Source of the DNA: JBAJNN01 sp036881905
GTDB lineage: Bacteria; Pseudomonadota; Alphaproteobacteria; Rhizobiales; Im1
Length of the DNA stretch: 64,000 nt
Assembly (NCBI GenBank): GCA_036881905.1
Contig: JBAJNN010000001.1
Location: 133,177-197,176, forward strand
Reading direction: 5' to 3'
Below, piece after piece: positions 28,125 through 37,676 of this stretch. The translations under genes were made by a program, and so were the position numbers. Each line of letters opens with the position of its first letter. The stretch's first letter is position 1. A model generated the notes under the pieces. It searched no databases, was not told where the DNA came from, and saw nothing but the letters and a program-made list of their open reading frames with translations.

Positions 28125-28880
28125 TCACCATTGGGCATCGGGATAAGCGCGGGGCAGAAACTGTATCACCGCCAGCATATGCCCCAGATGCTCGCTGTGC
28201 CGCCTGCCATCCTTGCCACCTCTGTGGGTAAAGGCACAATCGGGCGCGCTTAGCGCCGCTTCGCGCAACGTGTCCTGTACAGTCCGATCCCACAGGGCGC
28301 GCAAACCGGCCGGATCCGGTGAAATTTTGCCTTTGGCCATAGCACGGTCCACCTCATCTTCGGCGAAGAGTTCACCAGTGTAGAGCCACAGGAGATTCAA
28401 CGCCGCCTGCATACGAGCATGGCTGTGCTCTGTGCCATCGCCCAGAGCAATCACCATGCAGCGCGAACGTTCAAAGTGATACAAAGCCTCCTTCAACGAT
28501 TTTTCGGCAATCTCAGCCACGCGGAGATTGGCAGAGGCCCGAAGGGCTTTGAGATTTTCCACCTGCCAAGCATCGAACAGAAATTGCCGCATTATCATAT
28601 GGCCAAAATCGCCACTGGGTTGCTCCACGAGCAAAAGATTGCGGAAATCGCGCACATCGCGGGTATAGGTCAGATCGTCGGCCGATCGTCCCTCGTCTTC
28701 GACCTCTCCGGCTAGTTCCAGCCACAGTCGCGCCTGACCGATCAGATCGAGCGCGGTATTGGTAAGGGCAATGTCTTCTTCCAAAACCGGTGCCTTGCCG
28801 CACCATTCCGACAGGCGGTGCCCCAAAACCAGAACATTATCGCCCTGACGCAGCAAAAATTCAAAAAGCGCCCCAGCCAT
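28125..28880 (-). CDS. paaC: Phenylacetyl-CoA epoxidase structural subunit
   Basis: 251 residues, ferritin-like helical bundle. It resembles PaaA in fold but lacks a complete di-iron ligand set, as expected for PaaC, which pairs with PaaA to form the catalytic core. Recognisable segments are LGHRLSEWCGKAPVLEEDIA, ALDLIGQARLWL and WRVEN-like elements (here DAWQVENLK). The start is 2 bases after the paaB stop. Confidence 0.93.
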   Translation of the reverse strand: MAGALFEFLLRQGDNVLVLGHRLSEWCGKAPVLEEDIALTNTALDLIGQARLWLELAGEVEDEGRSADDLTYTRDVRDFRNLLLVEQPSGDFGHMIMRQFLFDAWQVENLKALRASANLRVAEIAEKSLKEALYHFERSRCMVIALGDGTEHSHARMQAALNLLWLYTGELFAEDEVDRAMAKGKISPDPAGLRALWDRTVQDTLREAALSAPDCAFTHRGGKDGRRHSEHLGHMLAVIQFLPRAYPDAQW

Positions 28881-28882
28881 TA

Positions 28883-29206
28883 TTACATCGCCCCCGCCTC
28901 GTCGGGGATGTCGAAAAACGTCGGGTGGCGATAAACCTTGGACCTCGCCGGATCGTAAAGCGGCCCCTTGTCGGAAGGGGAAGACGCGGTAATGTGGCTT
29001 GCCTTGGCCACCCAGATCGACACCCCCTCATTGCGGCGCGTATAAACATCGCGGGCATTCCTGATCGCCGCTTGCGCGTCGCAGGCATGCAGACTGCCGA
29101 CATGGCGATGGCTCATCCCGCTATAGCCCCTGATGAACACCTCCCATAGCGGCCATTCGCAACCCTTGCGGGAGCAGGCGGTGTCTGTTTTGTCAGCTTC
29201 GTTCAT
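28883..29206 (-). CDS. paaB: Phenylacetyl-CoA epoxidase subunit PaaB
   Basis: 107 residues from ATG 29206, which overlaps the paaA stop as ATGA; the longer frame to 29269 would run into paaA. Conserved segments WPLWEVFIRGYSGMSHRHVGSLHA (shown here in part), NARDVYTRRNEGVSIWVV-like and PTFFDIPDEAG identify it. PaaB bridges the PaaAC heterodimers in the holoenzyme. Confidence 0.95.
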   Translation of the reverse strand: MNEADKTDTACSRKGCEWPLWEVFIRGYSGMSHRHVGSLHACDAQAAIRNARDVYTRRNEGVSIWVAKASHITASSPSDKGPLYDPARSKVYRHPTFFDIPDEAGAM

Positions 29207-30183
29207 TGTACCGCCATCGCTCTTGCTTCGCGTTTGGCGGCGTGGGCCATCAGGCCCTCGCGCACCCAAGCGCCATCATTGCGGGCCTTGTTGCATGCCG
29301 CCAGACGCTCGGCATTGCAGGGACCGCTGCCGTTGATCACCTCGAAGAATTCAGACCAGTCCGGTTCGGCAAAATCATAACCGTTGTTTTCCTCGTTCCA
29401 TTTCAGCGTCTCATCCGGCACCTGCAAACCCAGATATTCGGCCTGCGGCACCGTTTGATCGACGAATTTCCGCCGCAACTCATCATTGGTGTTTATCTTG
29501 ATCTTCCACATCATGGACTGGGCTGAATGAAGCGAGTCCTTGTCCGGGGGACCGAACATCATCAATGAAGGATACCAGAAGCGGTTCAACGCATCCTGCG
29601 CCATTGCCCTCTGCGCGGGCGTACCCTTCGCCATCTTCATCATAATGTCGAAGCCCTGGCGCTGATGAAAACTCTCTTCCTTGCAGATCCGGATCATCGC
29701 CCGGCTGTAGGGGCCGTAGGATGTGCGCTGCAACGGCACCTGATTCATGATCGCCGCGCCATCGACAAGCCAGCCGACCGCCCCCATATCAGCCCATGTC
29801 AGGGTCGGATAATTGAAAATCGACGAATATTTCATCCGCCCGTCAAGCAGCTTTTCGACAAGCTGGTCGCGGCTGACGCCGAGCGTCTCGGCCGCGGCGT
29901 AAAGATAAAGCCCGTGACCCGCCTCATCCTGCACCTTGGCCAGGAGAATCAGTTTACGTTCCAGCGACGGAGCGCGGGTGATCCAGTTGGCTTCGGGCAA
30001 CTGGCCTACAATCTCGGAATGGGCATGCTGGCCGATCTGGCGGATCAGGGTCTTGCGATAGCCTTCGGGCATCCAGTCTTTGGGTTCGATCTTTTCACCG
30101 GCGTCGATCCGCGCCTGAAAGGCTTGCTCTTGCGGCGTCAAATCGGTCATGTTGCCTTCGGATTTCACCATCTGCGCATACAT
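29203..30183 (-). CDS. paaA: Phenylacetyl-CoA epoxidase catalytic di-iron subunit
   Basis: 326 residues from ATG 30183, preceded by GGAGGGC; a longer frame to 30252 would overlap the thiolase gene. Di-iron ligand motifs AKVQDEAGHGLYLYA and CKEESFHQRQGFD are intact. With PaaB, PaaC and PaaE it inserts one oxygen atom into the ring of phenylacetyl-CoA, forming the 1,2-epoxide. It starts 11 bases after the thiolase stop in the same long transcript. Confidence 0.96.
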   Translation of the reverse strand: MYAQMVKSEGNMTDLTPQEQAFQARIDAGEKIEPKDWMPEGYRKTLIRQIGQHAHSEIVGQLPEANWITRAPSLERKLILLAKVQDEAGHGLYLYAAAETLGVSRDQLVEKLLDGRMKYSSIFNYPTLTWADMGAVGWLVDGAAIMNQVPLQRTSYGPYSRAMIRICKEESFHQRQGFDIMMKMAKGTPAQRAMAQDALNRFWYPSLMMFGPPDKDSLHSAQSMMWKIKINTNDELRRKFVDQTVPQAEYLGLQVPDETLKWNEENNGYDFAEPDWSEFFEVINGSGPCNAERLAACNKARNDGAWVREGLMAHAAKREARAMAVQ

Positions 30184-30194
30184 TTCATGCCCTC

Positions 30195-31391
30195 CTAAAC
30201 GCGCTCGATCACCATGGCGGTCCCCTGCCCCACCCCAACGCACATGGTGCACAGCGCGTAGCGGCCGCCGGTTCGTTTCAACTGATAAGCCGCCGTCATG
30301 ACCAGCCGCGCCCCCGACATGCCGAGAGGGTGTCCGAGCGCGATGGCGCCGCCATTAGGATTAACATGATTTGCGTCATCGGCAAGTTCAAGGGCGCGCA
30401 ATGTCGCCAGCGCCTGGGCGGCAAAGGCTTCGTTCAGCTCGACCACATCCATATGGTCAATGGAAAGGCCGGTCATTTTCAACACCTTGCGAGTGGCCGG
30501 TACCGGCCCCATTCCCATAATGCGCGGCGGCACGCCCGCGGCCGCCATGGCCAAGACCCGGGCAAGCGGTTCGCAGTGTTCGGCCATGGCTTCATTGCCC
30601 AGAAGCAGCGCCGCTGCCCCGTCATTGATACCCGAGGCATTTCCGGCGGTGACCGTCAATTCGGGACCGTTGATCCCACGCAAGGTGGAGAGTTTTTCCA
30701 CCGTTACCGTCGGGCGCGGATGTTCGTCGGTATCGACGATCATCAGATCGCCCTTGCGCTGGGGGACCGAGACCGAAATGATTTCGTCCTGGAACAGACC
30801 GGCCCTGTGGGCGGCTTCCCAGCGCATTTGGCTGCGGGCGGCAAAGGCGTCCTGATCCTCGCGCAAGATGTTGAACTCGGCGGCGACCTTGTCGGCGGTT
30901 TCAGGCATGGAATCGGTACCGAACACCGCCTTGATCGCGGGGTTGACGAAACGCCAGCCGATCGTGGTGTCATAGACCGCATTGGCGCGCGAAAACGCGG
31001 CTCCGGCCTTGGGCATGACGAAGGGCGCCCGGCTCATGCTTTCAACGCCACCGGCGATGGCCAGCCGATAATCGCCGGCTCTGATGGCGCGCGCCGCCAT
31101 GGCGATACTGTCCATGCCGGAAGCGCACAGGCGATTGACCGTAGTGCCGGGCACCTCCACCGGCAAACCCGCCAGCAAACCCGCCATTCGCGCAACGTTT
31201 CGGTTGTCCTCGCCGGCCTGATTGGCCGCCCCCAAAATCACGTCATCGACTTCCATCCAGTCGATATGCGGATTGCGCTCTTTAAGCGCCCTGATCGGCA
31301 AGGCCGCCAGATCATCGGCGCGTATCGACGACAATGCCCCGCCATAGCGGCCGATCGGTGTGCGCACGGCATCGAGGATAAAGGCATCCAT
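30195..31391 (-). CDS. paaJ: 3-oxoadipyl-CoA / 3-oxo-5,6-dehydrosuberyl-CoA thiolase
   Basis: 398 residues of the PcaF/PaaJ type. Nucleophile Cys in NRLCASGMDS, His in GGAIALGHPLGMSGAR and second Cys in CTMCVGVGQGTA are present. In the paa pathway it cleaves the C8 and C6 beta-ketoacyl-CoA intermediates to succinyl-CoA and acetyl-CoA. It lies between the aminotransferase and paaA on the same strand with short gaps, consistent with a single operon. Confidence 0.92.
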   Translation of the reverse strand: MDAFILDAVRTPIGRYGGALSSIRADDLAALPIRALKERNPHIDWMEVDDVILGAANQAGEDNRNVARMAGLLAGLPVEVPGTTVNRLCASGMDSIAMAARAIRAGDYRLAIAGGVESMSRAPFVMPKAGAAFSRANAVYDTTIGWRFVNPAIKAVFGTDSMPETADKVAAEFNILREDQDAFAARSQMRWEAAHRAGLFQDEIISVSVPQRKGDLMIVDTDEHPRPTVTVEKLSTLRGINGPELTVTAGNASGINDGAAALLLGNEAMAEHCEPLARVLAMAAAGVPPRIMGMGPVPATRKVLKMTGLSIDHMDVVELNEAFAAQALATLRALELADDANHVNPNGGAIALGHPLGMSGARLVMTAAYQLKRTGGRYALCTMCVGVGQGTAMVIERV

Positions 31392-31429
31392 ACTCTCGTT
31401 TTCCCTCGCATTTGTGAGGTGCTAGCCGC

Positions 31430-32599
31430 TTATTCCATCGCTTCGGCGAGCAACGACGCCACATGCGTAATATCGGCCTGGCGCAATCCGGCGATATTGA
31501 TCCGGCCATCGGGCGCAATGTAAAGGCCTCGTTCGGCGCGCAAACGACAAATACGCTCAGGCTCGGTCGCGAGCAGGGCAAACATACCGCGCCCCCTGGC
31601 CAGAAAGGCCAGCTTGGGATGCGACGATGCGAAGCTGCCGCGCAGTCCAAGCAATCTTTCGCGCATTCGATCGAGCTCGGTGCGCCATTGCCGCGTGAGA
31701 TCGGCATCGCCCAGAATCTCCGCCACGATCGCGCCGCCGTGATCCGGCGGCATATAGTAAAGGTTCCCCGCCGCCCTGGCGGCGACATCGATGACGCGTT
31801 TCGCCACTCCCGACCGGTTCGAGACGGCAAACAACGCGCCGGTGCGCTCGCGGTAGAGCGCGAAGGTCTTTGAACAGGAGACGGTGACCAGCATTTCCGG
31901 CACGCGTCCGACCATAAGACGCAACGCCGATGCATCGTCGTCCAGCCCGTCGCCAAGCCCCTGATAGGCCAGATCGAGCACGGGCAGAAGCTGTTTTTGC
32001 TCGATAAGGTCGGTCAGGTCGGCCCATTCATTCCCAGTGAGGCTAATGCCAGTCGGATTATGGCAGCAAACCTGCAGGATGATAGCATCGCCCGGCCGCG
32101 CCGTTTCAAGCCCGTCGAGGAGAGCCTCCATGTCGGGGTGTTCGTTTGAGGGCGTAATAAAGGCTATGCCCTCAACCCGCAAACCGACATGGGCAAAAAG
32201 CGGTCGGTGAGGCCCCCATGCCGGTTCGGGCAGCCAGATCGTTGCGTCGGGATTGGCCGCATGAATAACATCCGCGGCCAGGCGTAAGGCCGCCGTTCCT
32301 CCGGTGGTCTGTATTGCGGCGCGATAACCGGTATCAGGCAGGGCGTGGCCAAAGACCAGATCGGCAACCCGGTCGAGAAAGACGAGATTACCCAACGCTC
32401 CGAGATAGGATTTCGACGGTTGCGTTTCAGCAAGCCGGCGCTCGGCCGACCTGACCGCGGACATGACCGGAATGCGGCCATTTTCATCGCGATACATGCC
32501 GACGCCCAGATCGACCTTTTCGCGCCGACGGTCCCCGGCAAAGGCGGTAATCAGATCGAGAAGGGGGTCGGCTTTCACGGGTTTGAAGGTCTGCAACAT
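31430..32599 (-). CDS. Aromatic amino-acid aminotransferase (class I, TyrB/AspC-like)
   Basis: 389 residues. PLP-binding Lys in VSCSKTFALYRERTGAL, and CCHNPTGISLTGNEW plus the N-terminal ADPLLDLITAFAGDRRREKVDLGVGMY match the aspartate/aromatic aminotransferase subgroup. It sits 23 bases downstream of the indolepyruvate oxidoreductase, so the expected reaction is conversion of phenylalanine (and possibly Tyr/Trp) to the arylpyruvate used by that enzyme. The substrate choice is inferred from context; aspartate activity is common in this group. Confidence 0.88.
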   Translation of the reverse strand: MLQTFKPVKADPLLDLITAFAGDRRREKVDLGVGMYRDENGRIPVMSAVRSAERRLAETQPSKSYLGALGNLVFLDRVADLVFGHALPDTGYRAAIQTTGGTAALRLAADVIHAANPDATIWLPEPAWGPHRPLFAHVGLRVEGIAFITPSNEHPDMEALLDGLETARPGDAIILQVCCHNPTGISLTGNEWADLTDLIEQKQLLPVLDLAYQGLGDGLDDDASALRLMVGRVPEMLVTVSCSKTFALYRERTGALFAVSNRSGVAKRVIDVAARAAGNLYYMPPDHGGAIVAEILGDADLTRQWRTELDRMRERLLGLRGSFASSHPKLAFLARGRGMFALLATEPERICRLRAERGLYIAPDGRINIAGLRQADITHVASLLAEAME

Positions 32600-32622
32600 T
32601 TTCGATCCTTAATCTCGGAGGC

Positions 32623-35600
32623 TTAAGCCCCACCAGTTTCGCCGAGCATCGTCGAAACCCGGTCACGGACATCCTTTGAGGCTTTTTCACGCACCGGGCC
32701 GTAGCCACGAATCTCCATCGGGGCGGATAAAATTGCCAGAATCGTGTCGAAGTCATCGGCATTGAAGGATAAGGCCACTGAATCGAGGAGTCCCTCGAAC
32801 CAGGCGATCAATGCGCGATCGAGCCTGCGATCCTTGCTGTAAGCGAACGGATCGAACACGCTCCCCCGCAAGCTTTTCAACCCAGCCAGAATCCGCAACA
32901 TCGGCGTCATCCAGCGGTGACTGAAAGCCCGTTTGCGCGGACGGCCGCGCGCATCCTTGCCCAATGGCAGCAAGGGTGGGGCAAAATGGTACTTGACCGC
33001 GAAAGGCCCCTCAAATTCCGCCTTGAGTCGGTCTTCAAATCCGGTCCTTGTATAAAGCCGCGCAATTTCATATTCATCCTTATAGGCCATCAGCTTGAAC
33101 AGCGACTTGGCCGCCGCCATCACCAACCTCTCGCGGACATCATTCGGCAGGGCCGCGCCGAAAGCGGCAAGACGCGAGCGATAACGCTCGGCATAGGCCC
33201 GATCCTGATACTTCGCCAGAAACCGCGCGCGATGTTCGATCAAAGCCTTAAGAGAGGTAATCTCGGTGTCCGGTTCGCGCAAACGGGATTGCAAGATTTC
33301 CGGCGTTTCGGCCGACATGCGGCCGAGATCGAAGGCGAGGGCGTTGTTTTCAACAGCGACCCCATTCAGCAAGATCGCCTGTTTAAGCGCAGTCTCGCTA
33401 ACCGGCACCAACCCCTGCTGCCAGGCCGCGCCGAGCATGATCATATTGGCAAAGACGCAGTCGCCCATCAGCCTCTCCGCCGTTGCGTTGGCGTCAAAGG
33501 CGGTGACATTGTCGTCGCCGACCGTCTCGCGGATCAGGGCTTCGCGTTCGGCCACGCGCAGATCGGCGTCGCGATTGAGCACCAGATCGCCGGTCGGCAT
33601 TTCGGCGCGATTCAGAACGATGCGACTACCGGCGCGATAATGCGCCGACGCCTTGGGGGCAGAGCACACAACGACGTCGCATCCGATCACCGCGTCCGCC
33701 GCGCCGGCCTCAATGCGTAGCTGGTTGATGGCGTCAGGGGTGCCGCCGAGACGAACATGGCCGATCACCGTGCCGAATTTCTGGGCAAAGCCGGTGAAAT
33801 CCAGAACGCTCGCGCCCTTGCCCTCAATATGGGCGGCCATGGCAATGAGGGCGCCGAGAGTAACAATGCCGGTGCCGCCAACGCCCGCGACAAGGAGGTT
33901 ATAGGGGGTGGCGAGCGAGGCAGGTTCCGGCTGCGGTAAATCCTTGACCAAGGCTTCAATGTCAAGGTCCGCCATTACGGGCTTACGACGTCGCCCGCCT
34001 TCAATGGTCACGAAGCTCGGGCAAAATCCATTCAGACAGGAAAAATCCTTGTTGCAAGTGGAAAGATTGATCCGGCGTTTGCGGCCAAAGACGGTTTCTT
34101 TCGGCTCAACGCTTAAGCAGTTGCTTTCCAGGGAACAGTCGCCGCAGCCCTCGCAGACCAGATCATTGATGAAGACAAAGCGTTTGGGGTCTTCCATCTT
34201 GCCGCGTTTGCGCAAGCGGCGTTTCTCGGTGGCGCAACCCTGTTCATAAATGATGATTGTTACGCCTTCGGTTTCGCGCAACTCACGCTGCACGCCATCC
34301 AACTCGGCGCGATGATGAAGCGTAGTTCCGGCGGGAAACTGCGTAAGGTCGAATTTACCTGGATCGTCGGACACGACCGCAATCCGCCGGATCCCCTCCG
34401 CGCGGCAGGATTGCGCTATGCCGGAAACGCTGATCGGCCCGTCCACCGGCTGGCCGCCGGTCATGGCCACGGCGTCATTATAGAGAATCTTGTAAGTGAT
34501 GTTGGTTTTGGCGGCAACCGCCTGACGAATCGCCAGCGAGCCGGAATGATACCAGGTGCCTTCGCCCAGATTCTGAAACATGTGCTTGTTGCCGGCGAAG
34601 GAAGAGGTTGCAACCCATGGCACGCCTTCCCCGCCCATCTGCGCATAGCCCACAGTGTGCCGATCCATCCAGGCGGCCATGACATGGCACCCGATTCCGG
34701 AGGCCGCCATACTGCCTTGCGGTACTTTGGTCGAGGTGTTGTGCGGACAGCCGGAACAGAAATATGGTGTGCGCGCTGCCCCCGACACATTTAAAAGAAG
34801 GGGTGGCGTTACGATAAGCGCCTCTGCCCGGGCGCAAAGGGCCTTGTCGGGAACGATGCGCTCCAGCCACCGAGCAAGGATGGAAACGAGCAGCAACGGG
34901 CTTAACTCGCCGGTCCAGGGGATGAGCGGATCGCCCCTTGCGTTATATTTGCCGATGATCCTCTCCGGCCTGTCATGGGGCGGGCAATCATAGAGAGAGT
35001 CCTTAATCTGGCTTTCGATAAGGCCGCGCTTTTCCTCCACCACCAGAATTTCTCTCTTGCCGCGAACAAAATCCACAACGCCGCGGCGAGCAAGCGGCCA
35101 GACCAGACCGACCTTGAAAATATCGATTCCCAACTTGCGGCATTTGGCCTCATTCAACCCTAAAAGACGCATGGCCTCCATAAGATCGAGATGCCCCTTG
35201 CCGGTGGTTACGATGCCAAAGCGGGCCTCGGCAATATTGTAAATACGCTGATCGATCGGATTGGCCTCGACGAAGGCTTCGACCGCGGCCAGCTTATGCG
35301 CGATGCGGGTTTCGATTTCGGTGCTTGGAAGGTCATTCAAGCGAACATGCACCCCGCCGGGCGGGTAGGTAAATTCCGATTTCGCAAAGCGCCGCGCGGG
35401 CCGCAATTCGACGGATTGCCGGGCCTCTACGGTTTCCGATATCGCCTTGAATCCGACCCAGATCCCGCTGAAGCGCGACAGGGCGAAACCATATTCGCCG
35501 AAGAGGAGATATTCGGAAATCGAAGCGGGATTGAGAATCGGCATGAACCAAGCCATAAAAGCGACATCCGACTGGTGCGGCATGGAAGACGATACGCAAC

Positions 35601-36060
35601 CATGATCGTCGCCCGCCACCGCCAGAACGCCGCCTTTGGCGGATGCTCCATAGGCGTTTCCATGTCTGAGCGCATCGCCGGATCGATCGACGCCCGGTCC
35701 CTTGCCATACCACATCGAGAAAACGCCCTCGACCGCGCAATCGGGATCAAGCACCGTCTGTTGCGCGCCCAAAACCGCCGTCGCGCCGAGGTCTTCATTG
35801 ATGGCCGGCAGGAAGTTAATCCTGTTCGACATCAACCGGTCGCGAGCCTGCCAGAATTCACGATCAAGCGCGCCCAGCGGCGAGCCGCGATAGCCCGATA
35901 CGAAACCAGCTGTATTGATGCCGACGGCGCGATCGCGGCGCGCTTGATCGAGCATGACGCGCACAAGGGCCTGGGTTCCAGTGAGAAACACCCGGCCTTG
36001 CGTCAGATCATAGCGATCGGACAGTCTGTAGGTTCGAAAACACGTCTTTTGTCTGGTCAT
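32623..36060 (-). CDS. Indolepyruvate ferredoxin oxidoreductase (fused IorAB type)
   Basis: 1145 residues from ATG 36060 (GGCAGGGG just upstream); an in-frame ATG at 36138 adds 26 unlike residues. The layout is a pyrimidine-binding/TPP region (YRGSPLGALDREFW, GKGPGVDRSGDALRHGN, then NDAVAMTGGQPVDG), an Fe-S segment (CEGCGDCSLESNC ... FCPSF) and a gamma-type domain (VAGVGGTGIVTLGALIAMAA). It oxidatively decarboxylates arylpyruvates to arylacetyl-CoA. Because it shares a transcript with the aminotransferase and paaABCDE, its likely job here is phenylpyruvate to phenylacetyl-CoA, bypassing PaaK. The electron acceptor is not encoded nearby. Confidence 0.93.
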   Translation of the reverse strand: MTRQKTCFRTYRLSDRYDLTQGRVFLTGTQALVRVMLDQARRDRAVGINTAGFVSGYRGSPLGALDREFWQARDRLMSNRINFLPAINEDLGATAVLGAQQTVLDPDCAVEGVFSMWYGKGPGVDRSGDALRHGNAYGASAKGGVLAVAGDDHGCVSSSMPHQSDVAFMAWFMPILNPASISEYLLFGEYGFALSRFSGIWVGFKAISETVEARQSVELRPARRFAKSEFTYPPGGVHVRLNDLPSTEIETRIAHKLAAVEAFVEANPIDQRIYNIAEARFGIVTTGKGHLDLMEAMRLLGLNEAKCRKLGIDIFKVGLVWPLARRGVVDFVRGKREILVVEEKRGLIESQIKDSLYDCPPHDRPERIIGKYNARGDPLIPWTGELSPLLLVSILARWLERIVPDKALCARAEALIVTPPLLLNVSGAARTPYFCSGCPHNTSTKVPQGSMAASGIGCHVMAAWMDRHTVGYAQMGGEGVPWVATSSFAGNKHMFQNLGEGTWYHSGSLAIRQAVAAKTNITYKILYNDAVAMTGGQPVDGPISVSGIAQSCRAEGIRRIAVVSDDPGKFDLTQFPAGTTLHHRAELDGVQRELRETEGVTIIIYEQGCATEKRRLRKRGKMEDPKRFVFINDLVCEGCGDCSLESNCLSVEPKETVFGRKRRINLSTCNKDFSCLNGFCPSFVTIEGGRRRKPVMADLDIEALVKDLPQPEPASLATPYNLLVAGVGGTGIVTLGALIAMAAHIEGKGASVLDFTGFAQKFGTVIGHVRLGGTPDAINQLRIEAGAADAVIGCDVVVCSAPKASAHYRAGSRIVLNRAEMPTGDLVLNRDADLRVAEREALIRETVGDDNVTAFDANATAERLMGDCVFANMIMLGAAWQQGLVPVSETALKQAILLNGVAVENNALAFDLGRMSAETPEILQSRLREPDTEITSLKALIEHRARFLAKYQDRAYAERYRSRLAAFGAALPNDVRERLVMAAAKSLFKLMAYKDEYEIARLYTRTGFEDRLKAEFEGPFAVKYHFAPPLLPLGKDARGRPRKRAFSHRWMTPMLRILAGLKSLRGSVFDPFAYSKDRRLDRALIAWFEGLLDSVALSFNADDFDTILAILSAPMEIRGYGPVREKASKDVRDRVSTMLGETGGA

Positions 36061-36310
36061 CCCCTGCCTCGCTCGCGGGGATTTTAGCAGAGAAACGGTG
36101 AAAAAGGCAACCCATTGACGAAGCTTAAAAAGCCTCATATGTTCCGGCTACGCAGACAAAGCGCCGGATGGCCCTCAATGAGGGCAATAATAAAAACCAG
36201 TTACATTTCTATTGAGCAAGGCTGACGGTGCGAGCCTTTCCTTGATCGACGCTTTCGAGGCCCGCCGCAGAAAGCCTCCCTACATGGCGACAAACGGGCT
36301 CTCGGGCAGG

Positions 36311-37618
36311 TCAGAGAATAAATTTCGACAAATCGGCATTATGCGCAAGATCGCCGACATGATCATTGACATAGTCGGCATCGACCGTGACCGTCTCTCC
36401 CGATCTGTCGGTCGCGGTGAAACTAATGTCGTCAAGCACACGCTCGAGAACCGTTTGCAGGCGCCGTGCTCCGATATTTTCTACGCTCGCGTTGATTTCG
36501 GCGGCAATTTCGGCCACGGCGTCGATACCATCTTCGGTAAATTTCAAGGTGACCTCCTCGGTTGCAAGCAGGGCGGTGTATTGCTTCACCAGGCTCGTTT
36601 CGGGCTCGGTCAGGATACTGTGGAAATCATCCCTGGTCAGCGCCGCAAGTTCAACGCGAATCGGTAGCCGACCCTGAAGCTCCGGCAGGAGATCGCAGGG
36701 TTTGGCCACATGGAACGCTCCCGATGCAATGAATAAAATATGGTCGGTTTTGACCGGACCATGTTTCGTTGACACCGTTGTCCCCTCGATGAGCGGCAGA
36801 AGGTCGCGCTGCACCCCCTCACGGCTGACATCGGCGCTGCCGCGATCGGCGCGTGCGCAGACCTTGTCAAGCTCGTCGAGAAACACGATACCGTTTTCCT
36901 GCACTTGATAGAGAGCCTCCTGAATCAGCTGCTCTTCGTCGAGAAGTTTGTCGGATTCCTCGGTCATGAGCAGTTCATGGCTCCGATTTACGGCCATCCG
37001 GCGCGTTTTGGTACGCTGCCCAAACGCTTTGCCGAGCATTTCATTGACGTTAATCATGCCAACCTGAGCGCCCGGCATGCCGGGAATATCGATGGCGGGC
37101 ATGGAATTGCCGGTGTCGATGACCTCAATTTCAATTTCCTTGTCATCCAACTCCCCGGCGCGTAATTTGTCGCGGAAAGTGCGGCGCGTCGCCTCACTGG
37201 CGTCGGAGCCGACCAAAGCGTCGATAACGCGCTCTTCCGCATTGAGATGGGCCGCCGACTCCACCTCTTTTCGCTTTTGCCTGCGCACCAGGGCAATGCT
37301 CACCTCGGTCAGATCGCGGATCATCTGCTCCACATCGCGGCCGACATAGCCGACTTCGGTAAATTTGGTCGCTTCGACCTTGATGAAGGGAGCATCGGCA
37401 AGCCGCGCCAGCCTGCGCGATATTTCCGTTTTCCCAACGCCTGTGGGACCGATCATCAAAATATTTTTCGGCATCACCTCATCGCCCAACCACTCCTCAA
37501 GCTGCTTGCGCCGCCAACGATTGCGCAGCGCAATGGCCACGGCGCGTTTGGCGGCCTCCTGTCCGACAATATAGCGGTCGAGTTCGGACACGATTTCACG
37601 AGGGGAAAAGTTACTCAT
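36311..37618 (-). CDS. hslU: ATP-dependent unfoldase of the HslUV protease
   Basis: 435 residues from ATG 37618 (SNFSPREIVSELDRYIVGQ), the family's usual start; the frame extends to 37702 but that part overlaps hslV. Walker A GPTGVGKTEISRRL, the I-domain insertion and Walker B region VFLDELDKVC are intact, and the C-terminus ends in the LSKFIL tail that inserts into HslV. It forms a hexamer capping HslV. It lies 58 bases after hslV, the standard order. Confidence 0.97.
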   Translation of the reverse strand: MSNFSPREIVSELDRYIVGQEAAKRAVAIALRNRWRRKQLEEWLGDEVMPKNILMIGPTGVGKTEISRRLARLADAPFIKVEATKFTEVGYVGRDVEQMIRDLTEVSIALVRRQKRKEVESAAHLNAEERVIDALVGSDASEATRRTFRDKLRAGELDDKEIEIEVIDTGNSMPAIDIPGMPGAQVGMINVNEMLGKAFGQRTKTRRMAVNRSHELLMTEESDKLLDEEQLIQEALYQVQENGIVFLDELDKVCARADRGSADVSREGVQRDLLPLIEGTTVSTKHGPVKTDHILFIASGAFHVAKPCDLLPELQGRLPIRVELAALTRDDFHSILTEPETSLVKQYTALLATEEVTLKFTEDGIDAVAEIAAEINASVENIGARRLQTVLERVLDDISFTATDRSGETVTVDADYVNDHVGDLAHNADLSKFIL

Positions 37619-37676
37619 GGAATGGATACACCCGATCTTGTTGGTCATGAAGGCATGGATATAAGAGGTATGCGTA

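Noticed and set aside
30330..31523. 397-residue plus-strand frame opposite the thiolase gene
   Set aside because: Shadow of a GC-rich gene; composition is His/Gly/Arg-rich without motifs, while the thiolase on the other strand has all catalytic residues.
35191..36087. 298-residue plus-strand frame opposite the indolepyruvate oxidoreductase
   Set aside because: Antisense shadow; no family resemblance, and the opposite strand encodes a conserved enzyme.
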